Below, in pieces: positions 1 through 7,812 of a DNA stretch of 11,051 bases. A program made the translations under genes and the position numbers. Under the pieces are notes generated by a model, which ran no database searches, had not been told where the DNA came from, and saw nothing but the letters and a program-made list of their open reading frames with translations. Each line of letters starts with the position of its first letter. The stretch's first letter is position 1. This stretch comes from Bacteroidota bacterium (GTDB lineage: Bacteria > Bacteroidota > Bacteroidia > Flavobacteriales > Schleiferiaceae). The stretch covers positions 1 through 11,051 of the forward strand of contig PXYR01000054.1 in the NCBI GenBank assembly GCA_003023665.1, given 5' to 3'.

Positions 1-66
1 ATTCTGATTTACGTAGTAAACATGGTCTTGGCGAAGCACTTTGCACTCAGGAAAAAAAATAGGGTA

Positions 67-2115
67 ATGAAAACTATATTATTGAGATTTGCCCTAATTG
101 GGCTAATCCCTATTACCCTTTATAGCCAGGTAGACACGTCCAATATTGAACTGTTTGAAACCTTGAATGAGGTGGATGTCCAACGCGATCCCGGAGTAAG
201 TCTTTCCAGTAAGTCTATTTTGAGTAAAGAACTCATTTCAGAAGTTGAACTTCGCAAGGCAGCTTGCTGTGATCTTAGCGAAAGTTTTGAGACTAATGCG
301 TCCATTTCTGCTTCCTTTACGGATGCTGTAACCGGAACAAGACAAATAAAATTACTCGGTTTAGAGGGTCCCTACGCTTTATATACGCGTGGGAACCTTC
401 GAACCATGGGCGGACTGTCCAGCGTGTTAGGTCTTGCTTTAATTCCTGGCGCTTGGATTCAAAGTATTCAACTTTCAAAAGGACCAGGGAGTGTTGTAAA
501 CGGCGCAGGAGCCATGAGTGGGCAGATCAATTACCAATTACGTCCGAGTTACACGCAGCAGAAATCTCACTTTAATTTATTTGCGGGACCAGGAAGATTT
601 GAGCAAAATGCGGTTCATACTTGGCACCAGGGCGAAACGTGGTCGTCAAATTTGATGGTGCACGGGCGGCAGCAGTTATTCCGTTGGGACGGCAATGAAG
701 ACGGATATTTAGACGCTCCCCTTTCCAATCACTTCTTCATTCAAAACGCTTGGAAACAAATTGGGAAAAAGAGTGAAGCTCAATATGGGGTCAAGGCAAG
801 TTGGATAAGAAACATTGGCGGGAGCAGTTTATATGGGTATGAAACTTTGGTTCCAATCTGGACGCATGAACTTGCAACCAATAGATATGAATTGTGGGCT
901 AAAAGAGGTTACTTTTTAGATAAGGGCATTAATAGAAGTATTGGAACCCAATTATCAGCCAATTATCAAACTTTAGATAGTGATTTTGGCAATAGGATAT
1001 TCAACGCCCAAGAGCAAAATGTGTATGGCAATCTAATTGTTCAAGACAATATCTATGATACTAGACACACACTTAAAGCAGGAATAGATGCGAATTGGCG
1101 CAATCTTAGCCAAGATATTTGGGGATTAGATGGTGATTACAACATACTTACTACCGGTGCTTACGCCGAATACAGTTTTGTTTCTTCTCCTGATGGTCAA
1201 GGATTAAGTGCAATTTTTGGTCAACGTATAGATTACCTCCAAGATTTTGAGAGCGGGGAAAATGGATTTTATCCAGTTCCAAGAGTACACATCAAATACG
1301 CTAAAGGCCCATGGTCATTTAGATCACAATTGAGCTACTCCTACCGCGTTGCCACCGTAGGGGCAGAGTATATGGGCTACATGGCCAATAATCGGGACTT
1401 TAATTTTATTGGTTCAACTGAAAATCGAATTCCATTACCCATTGAAGATGCCATTACAATTGGACAAAGCGTAGTGTTTACTAAAGATGTGTTTTACAAA
1501 GAACTTCAATTGTATTTTGATGCTTATCAAACTCAATTTTGGAATAAAGTAGTCTTTGATTTTGACGAACAGACGGATTTGGCCACATACTATTATGGAT
1601 ATGCAAACGGAGCTTCCCCTGAATCCACTAGTTTGCAGTTTGGTGGTCAGTATGAATTAATCCATAGAACCTTATTCAAAATAGCCTACCGCTTCCAAAA
1701 TGTGCAGCAGGTTGATGTGTCAACCATAAATGATTATTCGCCTAATCTCGAGGAAGCCATACTTTTTGTCCCCCACCTCATCTATTTGGGAACAAGCTAT
1801 TCTAGCCGTAAAGGCATTGGTTTTGAATTAAATGGAACTTATAATAGTTCGCAAAGATTACCTTCCATTGGCTATGAAAAACGCAGTCCAGCATTTACCA
1901 TGTTAAACCTTCAGATTAGTAAAGAAAGCAGGAAAAATAGCCAGTTTTATATAGGCATTCAAAACCTATTAAATGTGAGGCAATTAAATCCAATTGTTGG
2001 AGGCGATTTGCCTTTTGACGGCGTTTTTGACGCATCTATAGTTTGGGGCCCAATCATGGGAAGACAGCTTTACGCCGGATGGCGTTATGATATTAGAAAA
2101 AGAACAGAAAATTAA
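67..2115 (+). CDS. TonB-dependent outer-membrane receptor
   Basis: Encodes a 682-residue outer-membrane beta-barrel receptor that would import a ligand using energy from TonB-ExbB-ExbD. A hydrophobic signal peptide covers about residues 1-20 (ending LYSQ), followed by a TonB-box-like LNEVDV (33-38) and the plug domain (about 45-160). The plug contains the ELRKAACCDLSESFE stretch at 61-75 and QLSKGPGSVVNGAGAMSGQI at 135-154. The rest is strand-rich and aromatic, ending in a barrel-closing segment (MGRQLYAGWRYDI). The same plug signature is widespread in Bacteroidota receptors, some reported beside heavy-metal-associated proteins, but the substrate here cannot be read. Many Bacteroidota relatives carry an N-terminal carboxypeptidase-regulatory-like domain; it is absent here. 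I chose ATG 67 over the in-frame ATG at 22 because 22 would put 15 basic residues before an already complete signal peptide. No clear Shine-Dalgarno sequence. Followed directly by a terminator, so it is the last gene of its transcript; the upstream context is outside the window. Confidence 0.93.
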   Translation: MKTILLRFALIGLIPITLYSQVDTSNIELFETLNEVDVQRDPGVSLSSKSILSKELISEVELRKAACCDLSESFETNASISASFTDAVTGTRQIKLLGLEGPYALYTRGNLRTMGGLSSVLGLALIPGAWIQSIQLSKGPGSVVNGAGAMSGQINYQLRPSYTQQKSHFNLFAGPGRFEQNAVHTWHQGETWSSNLMVHGRQQLFRWDGNEDGYLDAPLSNHFFIQNAWKQIGKKSEAQYGVKASWIRNIGGSSLYGYETLVPIWTHELATNRYELWAKRGYFLDKGINRSIGTQLSANYQTLDSDFGNRIFNAQEQNVYGNLIVQDNIYDTRHTLKAGIDANWRNLSQDIWGLDGDYNILTTGAYAEYSFVSSPDGQGLSAIFGQRIDYLQDFESGENGFYPVPRVHIKYAKGPWSFRSQLSYSYRVATVGAEYMGYMANNRDFNFIGSTENRIPLPIEDAITIGQSVVFTKDVFYKELQLYFDAYQTQFWNKVVFDFDEQTDLATYYYGYANGASPESTSLQFGGQYELIHRTLFKIAYRFQNVQQVDVSTINDYSPNLEEAILFVPHLIYLGTSYSSRKGIGFELNGTYNSSQRLPSIGYEKRSPAFTMLNLQISKESRKNSQFYIGIQNLLNVRQLNPIVGGDLPFDGVFDASIVWGPIMGRQLYAGWRYDIRKRTEN

Positions 2116-2119
2116 CTGA

Positions 2120-2150
2120 AAGAGGCCCCGAATGGGGCCTCTTCATTTTA
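2120..2150 (+). terminator. Rho-independent terminator, probably bidirectional
   Basis: A perfect 10-bp stem (AAGAGGCCCC 2120-2129 and GGGGCCTCTT 2134-2143) with a GAAT loop lies 4 bases after the receptor stop codon. It is followed by CATTTTA on the plus strand, an imperfect U-tract. It sits between convergent genes (receptor and ppc), and its stem is symmetrical, so it could also end the ppc transcript 25 bases after the ppc stop, although the minus-strand U-tract is short. Confidence 0.85.
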
Positions 2151-2168
2151 ATGAATCGAATTCTTCAA

Positions 2169-4709
2169 TTAAGCACTATTTCTAGAAGCATTTATATTTC
2201 CATATAATGACCTAATCACGAGCTTTTCAAGAATTGTTTTCTGCTTTTCACTTAGGTCTTCTTCACGTAAAGAAATTAGCGCATATTGCTGGATCACAAG
2301 TAAAGAAAGGACAATGTTTTCACGCAGGGCTATTGACGCTTTAATACCAGGATTATTACTCAATAATTCTGGCTGACCGCTGATTTTCAGCACCCACTCT
2401 TGCGTGCGTTCAAATTCTTCATTCATAGATGACCAAAAAGAACCAAATTTCGGGTCAACCGCCATATAGGAAGTTAGAGGAAAGAAGGTCTTACACATAC
2501 TCTGCATGGAGTTTTCTATGAGCGTTCTAAAAAATTTCGACTTCTTATACAACGATTGCAATTCGTGAAGTTTACCCTCTGAAGTAATTTGTTCTAATGC
2601 CCTGCCCAACCCATAAAATCCAGGAATATTCATTTTTAATTGTGACCATGCGCCAACAAAAGGTATTGCCCTTAAATCATCCAATTCTAGCTTCTTTGTT
2701 TTCCCACGCTTTGATGGACGAGAACCTATATTAGCCATCCCGTAGTACTTGAGCGGACTCATTTCTTCTAGAAATTCTGTGAATAATGGATTCTCTTTTA
2801 GTTCCATGTAGCACTTTAAACTAATTTCACTCAATTGTTCTAAAAGCTTGCGCTCATTTGGTTGCAGCACCTTCCCGTCATCTTCTAAAAGTAGATTCTC
2901 CAATCCTGCAGTAATGAGTTGTTCCATGTTGAATTGTGCACTTTCAGGTGTTCCAAAATTGCTCGATATGGTTTGACCTTGAACGGTCAATTGAATCTCT
3001 GATGAAGCAATATTCTTTCCTAAAGAAGCATAGAAGTTGTGCGTATTGCCTCCTCCGCGCGCAGGAGGTCCACCACGACCGTCAAAAAACAATACGTCAA
3101 TATCATTCTGCTTAGATATTCGAGTTAAATTTTCTTTGGCCCGGTAGATGTTCCAATTGGCAGACATATAACCGCCGTCCTTTGTTCCGTCAGAAAATCC
3201 AAGCATGATTGTCTGCTTATTCCCACGTTGAAGAAGATGCGCTCTGTAGTTGCTATCAGAATACAAGGTGTTCATGGAAGCACCTGCCCCAACTAGATCG
3301 TCAATAGTTTCAAATAATGGTATAACATCAACACTTACCTTTTCTTCGCCAAACGCAGTCCACCGTGCTAGAGCAAATACTCTTGCCACATCCATGGCTC
3401 CCCTACAATTTGAAATAATGTACCTATGAGCACCTTTCGGGCCGTTAGATGCTTGAATAGCCCTTATTGTTTTAAAACTTTGAAGCGTATCATCTACCCT
3501 ATCATCCCCGGTAAGTGTGCCGTCCCAATGGGCATCCATTGTAAATAACTCATCTGGAGAAGTTGGCTCCTTAAGTCCCATCTGTTGAATCAATGCATCA
3601 AAAGCACGCTTAATTTCACGACTATCTTGTCGAACATCAAGACTTGCAAAGTGGGAACCAAAAAGAGCAACTCTATCAAGTAGTTCTTCTACTAATTCCA
3701 CAAAAATACCGTCATGCTTTTCAATTAAATCTTTTCTAACCCCTCTCAAAGCTTCGCGAAAAGAAATAAAATCCCAATCCTCCTGATGACGAATACAACG
3801 CAAGACCTTTTTTTCAATAGCCATTAAGTCTTCGTAAACTCCCTCAAAAGAAATTCTACGCTTTAAGCTCCGTAAATCTTGGTAATAACACTGAAGAAGA
3901 ACTCCGCGCAAACGATCGGCAACATTTTTAGTGATTTCTACGCTCACAAAAGGATTGCCATCACGGTCACCTCCCGGCCAAAAGCCAAGATTAATCAAAT
4001 TTAAAGTACCGTCCCAATCCGGAAGGCTTCTACGCATTTCAGCAGTAATATCGCCCGCACTCTTATAGAATACATTTTGCAGATACCATATAAGGTTTAT
4101 AGCCTCATCATAGGGCGACGGTTTCTTCTTTTGAAAAAATGGTGTTTTTCCAAGCTGCTTGAGATACATGCGAATCGAACTGAGGTCATTTTCTTTAATT
4201 GCCTCCGTCAAATCTGTTATTATAGCCAAAACGCGTCCCGGATAAAACTGGGTAGGATGCGCAGTTAATACAGGACGAATAGAAAATTCTTGTAATTGAT
4301 TCTTAAGCTCATCTAGGTTTCCTGTGCGTTCTGTGCGCATCATGAGTTCACTCAACGAACCTTTACCACTGAGATTATGAAGAGAGCTGTAGGCTGCATC
4401 TTCTAAAGCATCTACTAATACAACCTGACGTTCCACATATTGAAGCACCTTAAATAAGAAGTTATTGCGCTCTTCCCTGCTTTCTCCCTCTTTGAATTCA
4501 TCAAAGAACTGTTCAATGATATCTTTAGGACTGTGCCCTTCAGCTAATCTATTCAAACAATATTCATTCAAGATGGGAATAAACATTCCCGTATTGCGAA
4601 TTCCATCCAAGGGAAGCGTTAAAAAAAGGCTATTGTAAAGCTGAAATTTCAGACCTACATAATTTTCATAATTCGCAGCGCTCAGCGCTAAATTCTCCTG
4701 TACATCCAT
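2169..4709 (-). CDS. ppc: Phosphoenolpyruvate carboxylase
   Basis: Cytoplasmic enzyme (846 residues) converting PEP and bicarbonate to oxaloacetate and phosphate, the anaplerotic entry to the TCA cycle. Signatures in order: VLTAHPTQ with the catalytic His at 151 (many other family members have TAHPTE); FWPGGDRDGNPFV at 243-255; LFETIDDL with the probable metal ligand Glu467; GFSDGTKDGGY at 504-514 with Asp507 as the second metal ligand; FFDGRGGPPARGGG at 541-554, the bicarbonate/PEP loop with Arg545 and Arg551; SNFGTPESAQ at 583-592; GSRPSKR at 662-668; and LRAIPFVGAW at 679-688. The C-terminus is ASRNSA where E. coli has GMRNTG, keeping the Asn of the allosteric aspartate site. It is somewhat shorter than the 880-930 residues common elsewhere but has all catalytic blocks, so it should be active. 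The start ATG is 2 bases after the aldo/keto reductase stop, implying co-transcription and possibly translational coupling. No Shine-Dalgarno sequence is visible. Confidence 0.98.
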   Translation of the reverse strand: MDVQENLALSAANYENYVGLKFQLYNSLFLTLPLDGIRNTGMFIPILNEYCLNRLAEGHSPKDIIEQFFDEFKEGESREERNNFLFKVLQYVERQVVLVDALEDAAYSSLHNLSGKGSLSELMMRTERTGNLDELKNQLQEFSIRPVLTAHPTQFYPGRVLAIITDLTEAIKENDLSSIRMYLKQLGKTPFFQKKKPSPYDEAINLIWYLQNVFYKSAGDITAEMRRSLPDWDGTLNLINLGFWPGGDRDGNPFVSVEITKNVADRLRGVLLQCYYQDLRSLKRRISFEGVYEDLMAIEKKVLRCIRHQEDWDFISFREALRGVRKDLIEKHDGIFVELVEELLDRVALFGSHFASLDVRQDSREIKRAFDALIQQMGLKEPTSPDELFTMDAHWDGTLTGDDRVDDTLQSFKTIRAIQASNGPKGAHRYIISNCRGAMDVARVFALARWTAFGEEKVSVDVIPLFETIDDLVGAGASMNTLYSDSNYRAHLLQRGNKQTIMLGFSDGTKDGGYMSANWNIYRAKENLTRISKQNDIDVLFFDGRGGPPARGGGNTHNFYASLGKNIASSEIQLTVQGQTISSNFGTPESAQFNMEQLITAGLENLLLEDDGKVLQPNERKLLEQLSEISLKCYMELKENPLFTEFLEEMSPLKYYGMANIGSRPSKRGKTKKLELDDLRAIPFVGAWSQLKMNIPGFYGLGRALEQITSEGKLHELQSLYKKSKFFRTLIENSMQSMCKTFFPLTSYMAVDPKFGSFWSSMNEEFERTQEWVLKISGQPELLSNNPGIKASIALRENIVLSLLVIQQYALISLREEDLSEKQKTILEKLVIRSLYGNINASRNSA

Positions 4710-4711
4710 AA

Positions 4712-5578
4712 TTATGGTATTCTCGAACCCGTGGAAGCTTGGTAAATGCTATACCACTGTTGTCTATCCAAAGAGATGCTAAGCGCATCTTTGGCTTTTT
4801 CTAAGTTTTCTTCTTTAGTTGTTCCAATGACAGGTAATATACCCGCAGGATGTTGCATGAGCCATGCTAGAGCTACAACCTGCGAAGTGGTAGAGAAATG
4901 ATTCGCCCACTTATTCAATTCTTCATTTAGTGAAGCTGCAAAATTAACCCCTCCTCCAAGTGGTGACCAAGCCATTGGAACAATCCCCTCCTTTAGGCAT
5001 TGGTCCAATGTTCCGTCTGAAAATGCCTGCAGAGCATTGGCAGATATTTCCAATTGATGCACACCTATAGGAACAGCGCTACTTAACAATTCTACTTGAC
5101 TTGATGTAAAATTACTTACTCCAAAACTGCGCACCTTACCACTGCGGTAAAGTAGTTCAAAGGCCTCGCCGACTTCGTCTGGATTCATCAAAAAATCGGG
5201 GCGATGAATGAGCAGTACATCGATATAATCTGTTTTCAAGTTTCTCAGGCTATCTTCTGCACTTCTTAAAATATGTTCTTTTGAACTGTCATAAGCCTTG
5301 ATATAGTGATTTGGCTTTTGCTCGCATACACGCAGTATTCCGCACTTGGTGACAATTTCCAATTGCTCCCTTAGAGCCGGCTGAACTTTTAACACCTCAC
5401 CAAATCCTGCTTCAGTAGTATGATCTCCATAAATGTCAGCATGGTCAAATGTAGTAAAGCCTAATTCCAGGCTTTTCTCAATCATTCTTTGATAATCCGA
5501 GGTATTGTAATTGGCATCCCATATGCCCCAACGCATGGTCCCAACAACAATATCACTCATCCAAGGAGTACTATACAT
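4712..5578 (-). CDS. ydhF: Aldo/keto reductase, YdhF family (COG4989-like)
   Basis: A 288-residue cytoplasmic NAD(P)H-dependent oxidoreductase with a TIM-barrel fold. The catalytic tetrad is visible: Asp45 and Tyr50 in FDHADIYGD, Lys78 in VTKCGI, and His125 in LLIHRPD. Cofactor-binding segments follow at SNF (155-157), MAWSPLGGG (202-210) and PVIGTTKEENL (249-259). The blocks HYI, HRPDFLMNPDEV, SGKVRSFGVSNFT, DGTLDQ and PMAWSPLGGG match the E. coli YdhF pattern as I recall it, so the subfamily is fairly secure; the natural substrate of that subfamily is not established to my knowledge. An alternative start at Met7 is possible, but the upstream ATG fits the spacing. Its stop is 2 bases before ppc, and the secreted-protein gene ends 38 bases upstream with no hairpin between, so all three may form one transcript. 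Confidence 0.93.
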   Translation of the reverse strand: MYSTPWMSDIVVGTMRWGIWDANYNTSDYQRMIEKSLELGFTTFDHADIYGDHTTEAGFGEVLKVQPALREQLEIVTKCGILRVCEQKPNHYIKAYDSSKEHILRSAEDSLRNLKTDYIDVLLIHRPDFLMNPDEVGEAFELLYRSGKVRSFGVSNFTSSQVELLSSAVPIGVHQLEISANALQAFSDGTLDQCLKEGIVPMAWSPLGGGVNFAASLNEELNKWANHFSTTSQVVALAWLMQHPAGILPVIGTTKEENLEKAKDALSISLDRQQWYSIYQASTGSRIP

Positions 5579-5616
5579 TTACGTGCAGAATAAGCGTGCA
5601 ACTTAGTAAAAACGCA

Positions 5617-7719
5617 TTACTTGACCTTAATAACCTTACGCCATTTTCGTCCTTCCTTGCGAAGCTCTATGGGTTGCTGTCCATTTATTGGTCTTCCCAA
5701 TAAGTCAAAATAACTTTTAAAAGCTGCTGTATCCTGTGTATTCACCCTTTCTGGTAGTCTTAATACTTCCGTCTCATTAAAGTTATTTTGACCATCAGAA
5801 ATATCCGGATGATCCGCACCCAGCCAATACACCTTATGAGGCCCCTCCCCGGAAACACATAGTGGTTGATTACCTGGATAGATATGAGGTGCTAAAAAAA
5901 ACCAACCAGGTGCACCGTAGGCGTTCAAAATCCCCTCGCCCACTAAATATATGGGGTAATACGTGCTCTTTGGGGTATGTGAAATTAATAGAGGTGTTTT
6001 ACCCTTGATCAGAGCAATTTGAGGGACCAATGGACCGCCTAAGTATAATTGGTCACAACACGGCATAAAGGTATTTTTATAAGCACTATCTATAAATAGG
6101 GATGCCTTATACGCCGCCCCATAGGCACCCGAAGTAATCCATTCAAAATGAACAGTATCTGCTTGAATTGAAGCCTGAGAAATGATGGGCTTCCAATTTT
6201 TAAATGCACCTGAGCCTCGGCTCAACTCCAACGATTGAGGAGATAGCGGTTTACTTAAATTTGATAGGCGAATCCAAAAACACTCATTAGGTGCAATGAA
6301 GGCATCCCCACCGGTGCTTCCAGAATAGGGATTAAAGCCAACATAATCTCCGTTTTCCCAAGTATATACGGTGTAGTCCATGGAGTCTAATAGACGTGCT
6401 TCTACGAGTTGATTCCAGTTCAGCTTTCTACCGGTTGTATTTGCAACTAGATTCCAACCTCCAAAGGGTGTAGTTCCGTCTAAACAGGTATCTGCCCACG
6501 ACAAGGACATGCTTCTCTCTGCCGAAGTTATTGTACCCTCCAGTGTCATTGGAACTTGACTTTCCTCTAAATAGATTACCCGACCCATAGAAAATGCCGA
6601 ATCTGTACCTGAATAGTGATGCTGTGGAATATCCCAATAGCCTACTTCAGCATCATACACCCAACAATTTTTCAAGGTGTCAATCGAAGAAAAGAAACCA
6701 GGAAAGCCTATAAAATGGTAACCCGTATCTGTAAGCGTCTGGGTTTTATTTTGAACACCTGCAAAAGCATTACCGCCTATGGTTCCTTCCCCCATACGAG
6801 ACCTTAAACTACCCAGAACCACACCGGATGCTATATGTATAGTCTCTTCCAACCAAGGATTCCCGTCTAAAATCACTGTATCCTCTCCAACATTTATATA
6901 AAGACCTTTGAGTGTATCTGAACAGATGAAGGTGCCGGATGTAGATATAGCATATGTAGTATCCTGATTCAGCTTGAATCCATTTGGCTCTTTTATTCGA
7001 GAGGAAATAGAGAGATTATCAATACTATATGCTTCCCCAACTTTAGTGGATGATTTTAGCTCAATCTTAATCATGAGCTGAGAGGTCTTTGGAATATCTA
7101 GTATTGAGATTGCGCTGATTCCGCTAATAGTGTCTTTGGTTGATGGATTTACATGTCCATATATGCTGGAACTGCGTGTTGCCCATCTAAAATCCTTCAT
7201 ATAATGAATGCCTTCACCATGCCTCCAGCCTTTCATCTTTGTGCCGCTCTTTGAACCTCTGAGTTTAAGCTGGGGATAATAGTCTTTTCCTCCATTAAGT
7301 GAAACATAGATACCCACATAATCAGAGTGTTCAAGTATGCCTTGTGCTGCAATATGCATCGCAAAAGCTATGGAATCCATTCCACGCACGTCAAAAGGGC
7401 CTAAAAATAATTTTGAACTCGGCTCAGTAGATCCAGCGGTATGATAAAAACCAGCGCTATTTTGAAATCCACAATTGGTAATAATGCCGTCATTACCTCC
7501 TAAAGTATCTCGAACGAGAAGAAATTCATTGTGAACTCCGCCAATCGAATCTAAATCAAAGGCCCATTGGAATCGGATTGTGGAAAACGGGAAATTACCA
7601 ACGGAATCAATCATAACTAATTGATTTTTAGCATTTAACTGAGTTTTAATAGCCAAGAAACAGGCCATAAAAAGTGCTAGGCGCCACAGGCGTGGCCCCA
7701 AATAAGGGTTGAGTTTCAT
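5617..7719 (-). CDS. Secreted multi-module protein, probable T9SS cargo
   Basis: A 700-residue protein of unknown function. It begins with a signal peptide (basic residues to about 13, hydrophobic core about 14-25, likely cleavage near LNA at 28-30). Residues about 45-240 look like a beta-sandwich: FDVRGMDSIAFAMHIAAQG, YVGIYVSLNGGKDYYPQ and a closing AYSIDNLSIS resemble the MAM/jelly-roll-like modules of Bacteroidota secreted proteins. Around 332-400 (YHFIGFPGFF, NCWVYDAEVGYW, MGRVIYLEE) and 420-500 (GWNLVANTTGRKLNW, YTVYTWENGDYVGFN, APNECFWIRL) there are two segments of the YHFIS/GWNLVGNPYP type that often precede T9SS sorting domains. The end, YFDLLGRPING then a basic KVIKVK, resembles a degenerate type A sorting domain. 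If so, it is exported across the outer membrane and surface-anchored or released. No catalytic motif was recognised. It is first in the leftward gene run, divergent from typA. Confidence 0.8.
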   Translation of the reverse strand: MKLNPYLGPRLWRLALFMACFLAIKTQLNAKNQLVMIDSVGNFPFSTIRFQWAFDLDSIGGVHNEFLLVRDTLGGNDGIITNCGFQNSAGFYHTAGSTEPSSKLFLGPFDVRGMDSIAFAMHIAAQGILEHSDYVGIYVSLNGGKDYYPQLKLRGSKSGTKMKGWRHGEGIHYMKDFRWATRSSSIYGHVNPSTKDTISGISAISILDIPKTSQLMIKIELKSSTKVGEAYSIDNLSISSRIKEPNGFKLNQDTTYAISTSGTFICSDTLKGLYINVGEDTVILDGNPWLEETIHIASGVVLGSLRSRMGEGTIGGNAFAGVQNKTQTLTDTGYHFIGFPGFFSSIDTLKNCWVYDAEVGYWDIPQHHYSGTDSAFSMGRVIYLEESQVPMTLEGTITSAERSMSLSWADTCLDGTTPFGGWNLVANTTGRKLNWNQLVEARLLDSMDYTVYTWENGDYVGFNPYSGSTGGDAFIAPNECFWIRLSNLSKPLSPQSLELSRGSGAFKNWKPIISQASIQADTVHFEWITSGAYGAAYKASLFIDSAYKNTFMPCCDQLYLGGPLVPQIALIKGKTPLLISHTPKSTYYPIYLVGEGILNAYGAPGWFFLAPHIYPGNQPLCVSGEGPHKVYWLGADHPDISDGQNNFNETEVLRLPERVNTQDTAAFKSYFDLLGRPINGQQPIELRKEGRKWRKVIKVK

Positions 7720-7734
7720 AAGTAAGGGGTTTAG

Positions 7735-7764
7735 ATTAGTAAAACTGCTTACTAATAAGTTAGT
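7735..7764. promoter_or_regulatory. Palindrome with extra half-site in divergent promoter region
   Basis: A perfect 8-bp inverted repeat, ATTAGTAA (7735-7742) and TTACTAAT (7749-7756) with a 6-base spacer, makes a 22-base dyad. A further TTAGT at 7760-7764 forms a second, overlapping inverted repeat with ACTAA at 7751-7755. It lies 16 bases upstream of the secreted-protein start and upstream of the typA promoter, where a regulator could affect both. This could be an operator or a chance AT-rich repeat; no regulator is identified. Confidence 0.35.
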
Positions 7765-7783
7765 CTACGGGGAGAAAAGAGCC

Positions 7784-7791
7784 TACTTTTG
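7784..7791 (+). promoter_or_regulatory. typA promoter, Bacteroidota -7 element
   Basis: TACTTTTG is an exact match to the Bacteroidota -7 consensus TAnnTTTG. The start of transcription would fall near 7795, giving typA a leader of about 18 bases. The -33 region (around 7760-7764) has only a weak TTAG in place of TTG/TTTG. The element includes the in-frame TTG at 7789, which therefore cannot be the typA start codon if this promoter is used. Confidence 0.65.
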
Positions 7792-7812
7792 CAGCGAAAA
7801 AATAAAGCGCTC

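Noticed and set aside
22..66. Upstream ATG extending the TonB receptor by 15 residues
   Set aside because: It would add a strongly basic stretch before a complete signal peptide; the ATG at 67 gives a normal one.
5446..5453. TAnnTTTG match on the minus strand inside the reductase gene
   Set aside because: Internal to coding sequence; an 8-base degenerate motif is expected by chance several times in an AT-rich window.
5582..5600. CGTGCA direct repeat (5582-5587 and 5595-5600) between the secreted-protein gene and the reductase
   Set aside because: Only two 6-base copies; could be chance, and no promoter element accompanies them.
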